From assembly GCA_015179125.1 (NCBI GenBank), contig WHVA01000189.1, positions 124,001 to 188,000 on the forward strand: a stretch of 64,000 bases of DNA, written 5' to 3'. A model generated the notes under the pieces. That model saw only the letters and a list, made by a program, of their open reading frames with translations, searched no databases and was not told the DNA's origin. Source of the DNA: Gautieria morchelliformis. Lineage: Eukaryota; Basidiomycota; Agaricomycetes; Gomphales; Gomphaceae. Within the stretch, counting starts at the first letter, position 1. The number at the start of each line of letters is the position of its first letter. Positions 23,317 to 33,606 of this stretch are shown piece by piece. Made by a program: the position numbers and the translations under genes.

Positions 23317-23673
23317 CACAACTGACAAGGGGAAATCCGAAGTATGTATAAATGAACAAAGTATACAAGAGAGGGGAGTCTCACCTGACAAGGGGAAATC
23401 CAAAGAGAAAGGTCTAAGGACCCCCAATGTCAGCGAGCCCGTATTATACTATGCTGCGTGAGTTGCTTGACTTCCGACACTGTTCCGAGAGCAGAAGTCG
23501 GAAAGTGGAGTGGAATTGGCAAAGCAAACAGACCTGGTGGAAGTTCTGCTAGAAGCGGAATCATTTCCGAAAGCGGAAGCGGAGATGGAATGGAACACGA
23601 AGGGGAGTCGGAAATGGAGTCGGAACTGGGTGTGTGTTGGAAATGGAAATGGAAAGCAGGGTGTCCCCTGACA
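23317..23673 (-). repeat. Candidate 3' LTR of Gypsy 2
   Basis: On the minus strand a polypurine tract (AGAGGGGGGGTGA, about 23674-23687) is followed by TGTCAGGGGACACC, a plausible LTR start; Gypsy 5 uses the same TGTCAGGG start. A TATA-like GTATAATAC lies near 23450. The end is uncertain: CCCCTTGTCA occurs twice on the minus strand (at 23317 and 23384). No second LTR copy remains for comparison. Confidence 0.4.
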
Positions 23674-24387
23674 TCACCCCCCCTCTAGCGTGCTGCGTCC
23701 TTGAAGCACGGGACACGATGGATTGAAAGGCCAGCGAACAGATTCGGTGAGGGGCACCAGGGTGTGTCCTATAGAATTTGTGGAGTGTGTCTGGAGCAGA
23801 AACATCTTGCTCCAGGACCCACGAATTCTCCTCATACCCATACCCTTGCCATTTCACGAGGAATTGGAGTCGTCCTCGCACAAACCGGCTGTCCAGGATC
23901 TGTTCCACCACATAGTGCTCTTCCCCATCTACAATTTCTGGTGGAGGTGGCGGATGAGCCTTCCAACCTGGAATTGGGTCCTCAAGCACAGGGAGCAACT
24001 TCACTATGTTGAAGACGGGGTGGAGGCAGGACATGGAGTTTGGAAGTTGGAGGCAGTATGTGTTCCGTCCAACCCTTCGCATCACTGTGAAGGGCCCAAG
24101 GTAGGGTGGGCAAGCTTCTGCGAGGGGCGTGTGGTGCGGATGTCACTTGCATCTAGATACACCTTGTCTCCAACTTGGTACTCTGGGGCAGGAACCCGGT
24201 GTTGGTTGTGGTACCTTGCCATGTCATCCTTGGCCTTCGCAAGGGCAGACTTGGCTTCTGAAAGGGTGGAGTCCATGTGGTCTCGGAACTCATTGACTGT
24301 CTCGAGTCGGGACTCTGCCTGGTGTGGCTCGAAGCCCATCCGTGGGTGTCATCCAGAGTCAAGCATGAAGGGAGTCTGCTGTGTGGC

Positions 24388-25801
24388 TGTTAGGGATCGT
24401 CCACAAAGTAGCTACCTATTTATGAACATTTACTAGGTAGTTAATTAGTTTCAAATGTCCTCAAGAAAGGTTGTATTAATATTCCTATGCTACACTCACA
24501 TTGGGTCCACAACATACAACAATCTCTCTGGATAGTTTAGCTAAGAATCACCCATGGTCACATGACTATCACATGACCTCAAAAACAGCTCAAAGTCACC
24601 TGATCATCCACAGTCACCTGACAATCACCTGACCTCAAAGTCACCTGATTATCTACAGTCACATGACCTCAATCCAGCTTGAAGTCACATGACTTTCCTT
24701 TGTCACATGATAATCACATGAGCGTGGGAGTTTCTTACATACTCTTAGGTTTACTGTCACAGAGCTGTGACTTTAACCCAATATAGCAATAGAACCTTCC
24801 ACAGCCTTCCAATAGTTTCCAAACCTTTCCTGAAGCTTCTCTAAGCTTCCACAAGGTTCTTCACAGTCGTAGAAGCCTCTACAAGGTTCCTAGCAGTAGT
24901 TACATAAGCTAGATAGATGCAGTATAAATAGCCTGCAGTTTTAGCAGTGAAGCAATCAATCATCTTTCACCCAAACCACTCATACCTTGAGTAACTGAAG
25001 TGTGACTTCAACACAGCCTTGTACCGAAGTACTGGCTCACTGACTTGGTTACAGTCTAAGATTGCAGCAACTCTGATTGGCTCTGAGAAGTACAAGAGTG
25101 CTCTATTTTAATTGCAGCAGGCTCTGAATAATTGCGCTGCGAACAGCAACATTACTAAGAGTAACTGATTAGTAATCCTGTAACATTAGACGCCACTCTG
25201 AGCAGTGATCTAATAGACTTGGTTATTAGTTATTCAATTCATGCAATAGTTTATTAACTTAACTCTGAGTTAAGTGGGTTAATAGCCTTTTGAGTAATTG
25301 ATCTTTCTTGATCAATCAACGCACTGCAGATATTAACCTAACTCAGGGTAAGTGAGTTAATATCCTATGTTTGTTGAGTTGGAAAACCAGAAAAGCCACA
25401 AGAATAGTGACATACTTGAACTGGGGAAGAGTTCAAGTGCAGAACTATCTTTTCACGTCTTGGGGATTATTGTTGTCTTTCAGTCACTTGACCCGCGGTC
25501 CTAAGACTCTAGGTAGCTTTCCCCCTTAAAGTATCTGGACCCTTGGACGCCTATAAACATTCTTTGACCTCACAAAGTATTGCACAATCTAAGAACTACA
25601 CATGTTCAGTTAAATCTCTATTGCTACACTTCCTGTACCAATACTGATTCTGATTGTTCACTGGAGTATAATTTCTTAATTGGGTTCTCCGTTAAAATAG
25701 TTTCGAAGCTTGCATGTGCTTGTAAAGTCAAATCTCTGATTGAACTTTAGAATTGTGTTTAACACCACAGTTTTACGTTTAGTTCAACAGGTTCCAAAAC
25801 A
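24388..25801 (+). mobile_element. Solo LTR, 1,414 bp, with GTGGC duplication
   Basis: Begins TGTTAGGGATCGTCC and ends GGTTCCAAAACA. It is flanked by GTGGC at 24383-24387 and 25802-25806. Removing it with one GTGGC copy restores the reading of the host integrase (HSAT next to QQTPFMLDSG). A TATA box (GTATAAATAGCC) lies near 24922, so the promoter reads plus-ward. No internal ORF with a domain. No second copy of this family occurs in the window. Confidence 0.88.
24555..24722 (+). promoter_or_regulatory. Array of about ten TCAC(A/C)TGA sites in the LTR U3
   Basis: Within about 170 bp I count ten copies of TCACATGA or TCACCTGA, E-box-like octamers, some 200-370 bp upstream of the TATA box. Spacing is irregular (about 9-30 bp). 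The arrangement looks like a multimerised bHLH-type binding region controlling element transcription; the factor is unknown. Confidence 0.6.
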
Positions 25802-28407
25802 GTGGCGGAATGTACGTGGTTGTTGTATTGGAATTCCGCCAGTGGAAGTAGCTCGTCCCAGTCATCCTGCCTCTCGTTGACAAAGAGGCCAAGATATTGC
25901 TCCAGCTCCTGATTGACCCATTCCATCTGTCCGTCACCCTGCGGATGGTATGCTGTGGTGGTAGCCAGCTTTATTCCGAGCAGGCGGTAGAGCTCCCGAG
26001 TCAGTTCTGCAATGAACTGCGGACCTTGGTCGGAAACAACTTGCTTTGGGAGCCCATGCAACTTCCAGACATGTGCAAGGAACAGGCAGGCGTCTCCAAG
26101 GGCTGTGATCGTTGTGTGCATCGGAATGAAGTGGGACACCTTGCTTACCGAGTCCACGACATTCATGATTGCATCGTAGCCATAAGACTCTGGGAGTTCA
26201 ACAATGAAGTCGACACTGATGGTGTCCCAGCGGGATTCTGGAATCAGGAGTGGAACAAGCTCTCCGATGGGTGGATGTTGCTGTGCTTTGGTCCAGAGAC
26301 AAAGGTCGCATGTCTTCACGTACTGTCCAATGTAATGGGACATCTGAGGCCACCAGTAGTTCCGAGCCACTAACTCCAGCGTCTTCCACCTGCCAGCATG
26401 TCCTGCAACCCAGGTGTCATGGTGCTGTGACACAATGCGGTGGTGGAGTCTGCCCCATCTGGAACATAGACCTTGCCCCTGAAGTGGAGCAACCCATCGC
26501 ATTCTGACCACTCTGCTGCCCGCACTGACCGTGAATGCCCTTTCCGCAGCTCCTCCACCGCCTTCACCACCAATTCCTCCTTCTCTCCATTCTGGTACTG
26601 CCTCTGGATGTCTCGGAGCATTTCTGCTTCCGCCCCCACTGCGGTCACTCCTTCAAGGGCACGGATTGCAAAGAGGCTTGGGCGGAGCAATGTCATGTCC
26701 ACATTGTCTCTGCTTCCACTTCCATGATCCACACGGCGGGATAGGGCATCAGGCTTGCCCATGGTGCAGCCGGGGCGATGATGGAGCGTGAAATCGAACC
26801 GAGACAGGTATAGGGACCACCGTGCTTGTCGTCGGTTTAATGTCTTGGACATGCAAAAGTACTCTAGGTTCTTGTGGTCCGTCCAGATCTCTAACGGACA
26901 CAGAGCACCCTCAAGGAAGTGTCGCCACTCCGTAATTGGATGCCACCTGCCACCATCTTCCAATGACTGCTGTGACAAGACCGCTCCGGTGGCTGCATCG
27001 GAAGAATCTGCCTTGACTCAATAAGGGCAGGAGGAGATCGAAGAGGGCATGGGCATGGCAGGAGAAGTCCTTGATAAACCACCGGTAGAAATTGACAAAC
27101 CCAATGAAGGACTGGACCTCTTTCTTATTCCATGACGCAGGCCATTCTGACACACCGGAAGCTTTGACCGGGTCCATTTCCACCTTTCCTTCTGATAGGA
27201 TCACCCCAAGATACTCTATTCACGTCCGCTCAAATTCGCACTTCTCCGGCTTGAGACACAGGTTGTACTCCCGGAGCCGTTCCAACACTCTCTGCACGAC
27301 CTCCCGATGTTCCGACATTGTCTTTGTGAAGATGAGGATGTCATCGAGGTAGATGCAGACAACCCCTTCAGCTATCATGTCACGGAAGATGTCATTCATC
27401 ATCGTCTGGAAAGTGGCAGGACTGTTGGTGAGGCCAAAGAACATGACCCGTGGCTCAAAGAGTCCTCGGTTGGTGCGGAATGTGGCCTTCCACTCATCTC
27501 CTTCATGGATCCGAACATTATTGAAGCGCCAGTGGACATCCAGCTTAGTGAAGTACCTTGCCCCGCGGAGTTGTGTGATCAGTTCGGAAATGAGTGGAAT
27601 GGGGTACCGGTTCTTGATCGTGATCGCATTCAAGGCCTGGTAATCCTGCACAAGCCTGAGCAAGCCATCCTTCTTCTTGATGAAGAACACCGGAGATGCC
27701 ATGGGTGACTTGGAGGGGCGGCTCCTCCCTGTACGGAGGTTTTCCGCAAGGAATGCATCGAGCTCTACCTGCTCCTTGGGTGACAGCGGGTGGACTTTGC
27801 AGTTGGTGGGCTTTGACCCAGGCTCCAACTCGATGGCATGGTCCCACAGCTTCCGTGGAGGCAGGGCATCAAATGACTCCTTGGAAAAGACGTCCTCGAA
27901 CTCCCATAGGTACTCCGGAATCTCCACCTCCACTCTATCATGCTTCCTGGAGGCTTCGGCAAGGGGTTGTGAAATATTTCCGGTGGCACGGATGTGTTCT
28001 GCTTCTGATGGAAGGGTTACGTACAGCAAGTGCTCCCCCTCCGCCAGAGTGTCTTCTGGGCCAAGTCGGACGATGTCGGAATCTGAATCGGAATCCGAAT
28101 TGGAAGTGGGAGCTGGTTCAAATTCCGCTTCCAAATCCTCTTCTGCAAGCAGCGGATGGGGGCCAGAACGACATGTCTGTATGAGCCACTTGGTCTTCCG
28201 CTGCTCCTGGCGCTCCCTCCGCACTTCCGACCAGCACATGTGACACTTGGCTGGGTAACTCATCCGCACCTTCCGAGTCTGCCAGTTGATCTCTGGGTTG
28301 TGCTCCTGCAGCCAAGTAAACCCGAGGATGATGTCTTGCTTCCCCAGGCTGGTGACTGCAAAGGAAGTGTGTTCCGTGTGTCCATCGTAGTGGAGAATCG
28401 TGTCTAC

Positions 28408-28571
28408 TACTACAAGGGTGACCGGATATGTGGTCTTGATGAGCGATGAAGAGTAATAGAGTCGAAAGACCAAGGTAATAGAACAATGGGCGGAATGTTG
28501 GAAATATCGGAGGGGCGGAAAGTGTTGCGGAACTGAAGGTCGGAAGTCGGAAATGAACGATGGTCGTAACA
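28408..28571 (-). repeat. 3' LTR fragment of Gypsy 3
   Basis: The first 164 bp of the LTR (minus strand, starts TGTTACGACCAT) match 36215-36378. The match ends at CACCCTTGTAGT, where Gypsy 2 protease sequence begins. An open frame crosses this junction, so the apparent N-terminus of the 28704-27220 frame is LTR-derived, not protein-coding in origin. Confidence 0.8.
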
Positions 28572-28691
28572 GTATCTCCCTTCTAAGGTCGAGCCCCGCA
28601 AGACCACAGGTCGGATCACGTGACCTGTGAACAAACGCGTCGGAGTTTAAAAATAGGCTGAGGAACAAACGCATCTTCTTTCCAATCCAAC

Positions 28692-29701
28692 ATGAGTGCC
28701 CCAATTGACTTCTCCAAGATGACGAGTGCCGAGATGAAACAGCATTTCGCTGACATGCTCACGCAAAAGGAACTGGCCGAAAAACGTGAGGCCAAGGAAG
28801 CTGCGCGGAAAGAGAAGGAACGTTGGGAGAAAGAGTGGAAAGAACAGGAGAGGAAGGACCGCGAGCGCCGCGAGGAGGAGGACCGCGTCTGCGAAGAGAA
28901 ACGGAAACGGAACGCGGCTAAGAAAGCTGCTGAGGACAAGGCTGCTGCAGAGAAGGCAGAAAAGGAACAGGTGAGTCGGGAATGTCCGGCGGAAATGTCC
29001 TTGTATTAACTGAAAAATTCTTCCAGAAAATTGTTCAGGACGAGTCTGAGTCAGACTCGGAAGGTTCAGCGGAAAGTACACCGTCTCCCGAAGGAAAAGG
29101 GAAACAAAAGGAAACCGCTCCTTCGGTGAACCTTGTGGCGGAACGGAAACAGCGGGCGGACGAATTCCAGAAGGCTCGAAAGAGCAAGTTAAATTGGATG
29201 CTGGAGTTGCATGAACTAGGATCGAAAAATCCCACGACTAAGAAGCGGAAAATGCGGGACGGCGATGAAGAGGAAAAGGCTCCTTGCGACCCATGCGAAT
29301 CTAGGGGGCTGGATTGCACGTGGTCGAGTAATCCACGGGAAACTTCGTGCGATCAGTGCCGTGACAAGAAAAAACGCTGTGTCGTGGACGGGTGTGCCTC
29401 GAGGGTGGAGCGAAAGAAACAGAAGGTTGAGGAGTCGATTCCAAAGTCGGAACCGGGACCGAGCGGAGGTAGGTCCAAGGAATCATTTCCGGTTACCGGA
29501 AAATCGGGACAGGCGGTGTTGAACCGGTTTACTATGTCTTATCCCCTCCTTGACATTGCCGGGTCGCTGAGGGCCATGCGGAAACAGCAACGCGAAATCC
29601 GGGACATAATGATTGATATGGCAGAGGATCAGCAGCATCAGGTTCTGTCAATTCAGAACCAGATGACTGTTATGTCCACAGTCCTGGAACAGGGTTGGTG
29701 A
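28692..29701 (+). CDS. Antisense gene inside Gypsy 3: coiled-coil protein with Zn2Cys6-type cluster
   Basis: Exon 1 28692-28970, intron 28971-29026 (GTGAGT...TTCCAG, 56 nt), exon 2 29027-29701; 317 residues, phase 0. Residues 1-93 are a highly charged coiled coil (KEKERWEKEWKEQERKDR). An acidic Ser/Glu stretch follows. Residues 180-211 have six cysteines spaced CX2CX6CX10CX2CX6C, exactly within the Gal4-type Zn2Cys6 rule. Next is a basic Lys/Arg patch, then a C-terminal helical region (MRKQQREIRDIMIDMAEDQQ). Zn2Cys6 proteins are fungal transcription factors that bind CGG triplets; here the cluster is unusually central. A TATA-like TTTAAAAATA lies about 45 bp upstream, and an ATCACGTGACC box lies near 28613. 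The gene is intact and convergent with pol. DNA binding is inference. Confidence 0.75.
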
Positions 29702-29907
29702 GTGTCGAGGTAGGAGAGGCGGAAAAAGAGCCGGAAGCAGAGAAAGAGGTCGAGGCGGAGACAATGAGGGAGGAGTAGGGGCCTAAAAGACTTGTATATA
29801 ATTTCTTGAAATGTCGGGAATAGTATAGTGGAAATTAATCGTATTTTGACAATGACTTGAGAACTTGTAAGAAAACAATGGGGGATCGGAAATGAGGTTG
29901 GATTTGA
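29702..29907. other. Convergent spacer between antisense gene and pol end
   Basis: About 206 bp separate the two stop codons. The spacer presumably holds both 3' ends; no clear polyadenylation signal was identified. Confidence 0.4.
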
Positions 29908-32900
29908 CTAGGGCGCGGAAATGGGGCCAGGCTTATCGGGATATGACTTGTGAAAATCAGAGACGAGGTCAGAGGTGTGATCAAGTTCCGTGGCGGAAAT
30001 CCAGGAAGTCTCTTCGTCAGTGTTTTCATAGCCTGCCCACTTGACTAGGTACTGGAGTTGGCAGCGGTATCGTCTGTCGAGCTTGGAGTTGAGAATTTCC
30101 GAGATTTCATATTCCGGTTCTCCGTCGATGATTACCGGTGGAGGCGGAGGTTGTTGTCGATTCGGAATTGTATTCGGAACTGCGGGCTCAAGCATAGAGA
30201 CGTGGAATACCGGGTGTACTGGGCGCATATTGTCAGGAAGTCTGAGGGTGAAAGAACGACTGCCGGCCTTAGCGATGATCTCGTAAGGTCCAAGGTATTT
30301 TTCAGAGAGTTTCTTCGAGGGGCGAGTGGTGCGGAAGTTTTCAGCTTTGACAAAGACTTTGTCGCCTATCTTGAATGCCGGTTGCAGAAGTCATTTCCGA
30401 TTGGCGGAAGTTTGGTATCTCTTCTGGGCAGTGGAGATGTTCTCTCGGAGGTGCTGGTGAAGATCATTGAGTTCCACAACGAAATCTCGGGCTCTTGCAG
30501 AGGCAAGGTCGCGTTCAGGGTGGATGGCGAGATTCGGGTGGTAGCCCTTGTTGGCGTAGAAAGGCGAAATTCCGGTGGTAGTGGAAGGTGCATTGTTGTA
30601 GGCAAATTCCGCGATCAGAAGGAGGTCGGACCAATTGCTGTGTTGGTAGTTGCAATAGACGCGGAGATACTGCTCAAGGGTCTGATTAGTACGTTCTGTT
30701 TGTCCGTCTCCTTCGGGATGATAACCGGAAGTGAAGTGGAGCTTCATGTCGAGAGCCTTGCCAAGTGTGCGGAAAAAGGAGGACATGGATTCTGATCCAC
30801 AGTCGGAAGTGACATGGGAAGGAATTCCGTGCTTGGAAAAGACGTGGAGCATGAAGAGCTGTGCGAGCTGGGTGGAAGTGATGGTGTCGTATGTCGGAAT
30901 AAGATGGACTGCTTTGTGAGGCGGTCAACGATCACTAGAATGGTATCATAGCCAGATGACTTAGGAAGTTTCTCAATGAAATCCATGGATATCGAATTCC
31001 ACGGTTGTTCCGGGATCGGAAGTTGCTTCAGGAGGCCGTAGGGTTTGTGACGTTGAGGCTTGGCTCGCATACAGGTGGTGCATGACTTGCAGTAGTCTTG
31101 GACCGTCGTGCGGAGGAGAGGCCAAGTATAGGTATGTCGGATTATGTCGAGGGTTTTGTTCTGGCCTTGGTGTCCTGAGAGCGGATGATCATGGCTTTGC
31201 TGGAGTACGCAAAGTCGTAGATCGTTGGCATCCGGAACGTAAATCCAGGACTTGTACCAGAGAAATCCGTCGGAATCAAGGGACCGTCCAGGACTGGTGG
31301 GGTCATCGAGGTGGGCTGCGGAGATGGGGTCGGAATGGAGTGCGGAACGGATGTCGGAATGGAGAGACTCGGTGTCCATAATAATTGAGGCGCGGAGTAG
31401 CGGAAACTGCAATGCTGTGGCACGCAGGGATGATGCCAGTTTCTCAGTGGAGAATACTGGGCGGAAGTTGTGCGGATTAACGCTGGCATAGTCGCTACTT
31501 CCCTCTTTTGGGTAGATGTCCCAACGTCTAGTGAGTGCGTCGGGTTTTGCTCCGAGCTTTCCGGGGCGGAAGCGGATCACCATGTTGAACTGTGAGAGAT
31601 ATTCAGACCAGCAGACTTGACAGCGAGTCAAAATCTTAGTAGTTGCAAAATACTCAAGGTTCTTATGATCCGTTACAACGTCGATGGATAAGTTGGACCT
31701 TCAAGGTAGTGTCTCCAGATTTTGAACACTTCAAAAATCGCAAGTAGTTCCTTATCGTGGATGTTGTAGTTGAGTTCCGGGGCGAAAAGGTACGGGAATG
31801 AAAGGCGATCGGATGAATTTCTCCATCGTCGGGGGAAATGATGGAAAGAATGGCGGCTAGTGCATAGTCGGAAGCGTCGGTTTCGAGTACAAGTTGCGCA
31901 TCAGGAATCCAGAAACCGAGTATGGGAGCCGTAGTGAAGGCCAATTTGAGAGCTTCAAATGAGGAACGGCATTCCAGAGTGAAATTCCATGGGGCACCCT
32001 TCCTGCTGGTGAGACGCGTGAGCGGAACAGTAATGTCGGAAAAGTTATAAATGAAACGTCAGTAAAAGTTGGTGAAGCCAAGGAAAGACTGTACATCCTT
32101 AACACGTCGGGGTTCCGGCCATTCTTGAATTGCCTTGACCTTGTCCTCTGCCATGGTAAGACCTGTTGGAGAGAGGATGTAGCCGAGGTATTCGACCGTG
32201 TCGCGATGCCATTCACATTTCTCTGCTTTTGCGTAGAGATGGTGTTTGCGTAGACGGCAGAGTACTTCGCGGACATGTTCCCGATGTTTTTCCGGTGAGT
32301 CGGAATAGATGAGGATCTCGTCAATGTAGACTAGGACGTATACGTCGAGAAGGTCGGAAAATACGCCGTTCATGAATTGCTGAAAAGCGGCGGGAGCATT
32401 GGTTAGACCAAAAGGCATGACAACCCACTCAAAAGCACCGTAGCGGGTGCGGAAAGTGGTTTTCCACTCGTCACCTTCCCTGATGCGGACAAGGTGATAA
32501 GCGTGCCGGAGGTCAATTTTGGTGTAGATCTTCGCCCTGCGGGGAGTGTCGAGTAGGTCGGAAATGCGCAGAAGCGGATATTTGTCCTTTTTAGTGAGGG
32601 CATTGAGTCCGCGGAAATCGACGCAGAGGCGGAGAGATCCATCCTTCTTCTTGACGAAAAGGACCGAGCGCCGTGCGGAGACAGCGAGGGGCGGATGAAG
32701 CCCATGTTGAGATGTTCATCGACAAACTCTCGCAGAGTCTGGAGTTCACTTTGCGAAAGGGAGTAGATCAGTCCAAGGGGCGGAGATGCTCCTTCTTCCA
32801 AATCTATCTTCAAATCGTAAGGTCGATGTTCAGCGGGTTTATCGGCTTTGGCCTTATTGAACATGTCCGGGAAGTCACGATATTCTTCCGGAACTGAGCT

Positions 32901-33570
32901 CATGTCAACCGGAGCGGAAGTCGAGGCGGAACAAGCCTTGACTGAAGCCGAGTCGGAAAGGGGAAACTGAAAAACGGTTGTATCTTCTTGCCGTTGCAAT
33001 ACCGGAAAGCGGTGGCGGAAACGAGCGCAATTTGAGGAGCTTCGAGGGCGGAGGTGCTAAAGCGGGACCGGAGTGCGGAACTGAATCCACGAGCGGAGTT
33101 GCAGAAGAGGCTTGAGCCATCTGTGCGGACGACGTCGGAATAGACGGAAGATGATCCGGTGTATGGAACTGTATTTGACCCAATGCCCAGTTAATTGACG
33201 GATTATATCGGGTGAGCCAATTGTGTCCTAGTACAACAGAACAGCTAGCATCTAGTGGAGTAACGTAAAACGTAACTTCATGGTTGTCCCCAGTAGCGAA
33301 ATGGATAGACAGGTCCACGACTTGGGAAATTGCCGTGTTGTAAGACCCATCGAAAAGGCGGAGCGGAATTGTCGGAATGTTGCGGGTCGGAAGTTTATGT
33401 TTCAAAACAAAGTCGGAATCGAGGAAACAATGAGTCAACCGGAGTCGATCAATGCTGTGAACGGGGGTGCAGAAATTGTGTCGGAAGTGAGCGGAACAGA
33501 GAGGGAGTGGAGGACGAAAGAGCGGATGCGTTGAGTTTAACCTCGTTTGTCGCACGAATGGGGTCAACAC
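29908..33570 (-). pseudogene. pol: Gypsy 3 pol: PR-RT-RNaseH-INT-chromodomain, frameshifted
   Basis: The protease (32905-33570) has a frameshift just after its DSG active-site motif. RT spans about 32059-32900; the catalytic motif reads VYIDEILIY, so the second Asp of YxDD is Glu. RNase H begins near 31930 ([13 protein letters not shown]). Integrase (30744-31631, 30391-30852) has the zinc region HPLSGHQGQNKT...CTTCMRAKP and core residues SMDFIEKLP, TSDCGSE and GQTERTNQ. TGA at 30391-30393 follows ANRK. The GPY/F segment and chromodomain (EPEYEISEILNSKLD, LQYLVKWAGYENTDEETSW) end at 29908. At least four frameshifts are present. It belongs to the same clade as element C (same MLEP.PPNTIPNR..PPPPPVIIDGEPE linker). 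Confidence 0.85.
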
Positions 33571-33606
33571 AGCCCTCAGCTCATGCGGAGGCCGGAGGAC
33601 TGCTGA

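Larger units (their letters stand above)
23317..28407 (-). mobile_element. Gypsy 2: chromovirus, 5' part lost, split by a solo LTR
   Basis: The domains run, on the minus strand, from the C-terminal half of a protease at about 28390 through RT, RNase H, integrase and chromodomain to 23760. A 1,414-bp solo LTR (24388-25801) splits the integrase. The 5' LTR, gag and the catalytic half of the protease are missing; at 28407/28408 the element is joined directly to a Gypsy 3 LTR fragment. Confidence 0.8.
23561..28407 (-). pseudogene. pol: Gypsy 2 pol remnant with chromodomain
   Basis: Segments, in element order: protease C-terminal half (SLGKQDIILGFTWLQEHNPEINW), RT with CIYLDDILIF (27220-28150), RT thumb and connection after a frameshift (26911-27204), RNase H (TDHKNLEYF) and integrase zinc region (HHCC) in 26370-26978, and integrase DDE core (SVDFIVELP, SDQGPQF) in 25802-26511. 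After the solo LTR comes the integrase C-terminus with TGA at 24349-24351 in DSG-stop-HPRMGFE. Last is the chromodomain (EEHYVVEQILDSRF, LQFLVKWQGYGYEENSW) near 23750-23920. Chromodomains of such integrases bind methylated H3K9 and steer insertion to heterochromatin. Several frameshifts make it inactive. Confidence 0.8.

Noticed and set aside
23457-23688. 76-codon plus ORF overlapping the Gypsy 2 3' end
   Set aside because: Low-complexity Gly/Ser/Glu frame produced by repeated GGAA-type words in the LTR region.
24555-24722. CRISPR-like or minisatellite array
   Set aside because: Only 8-bp words recur with irregular spacing, in a eukaryotic LTR promoter; better read as transcription-factor sites.
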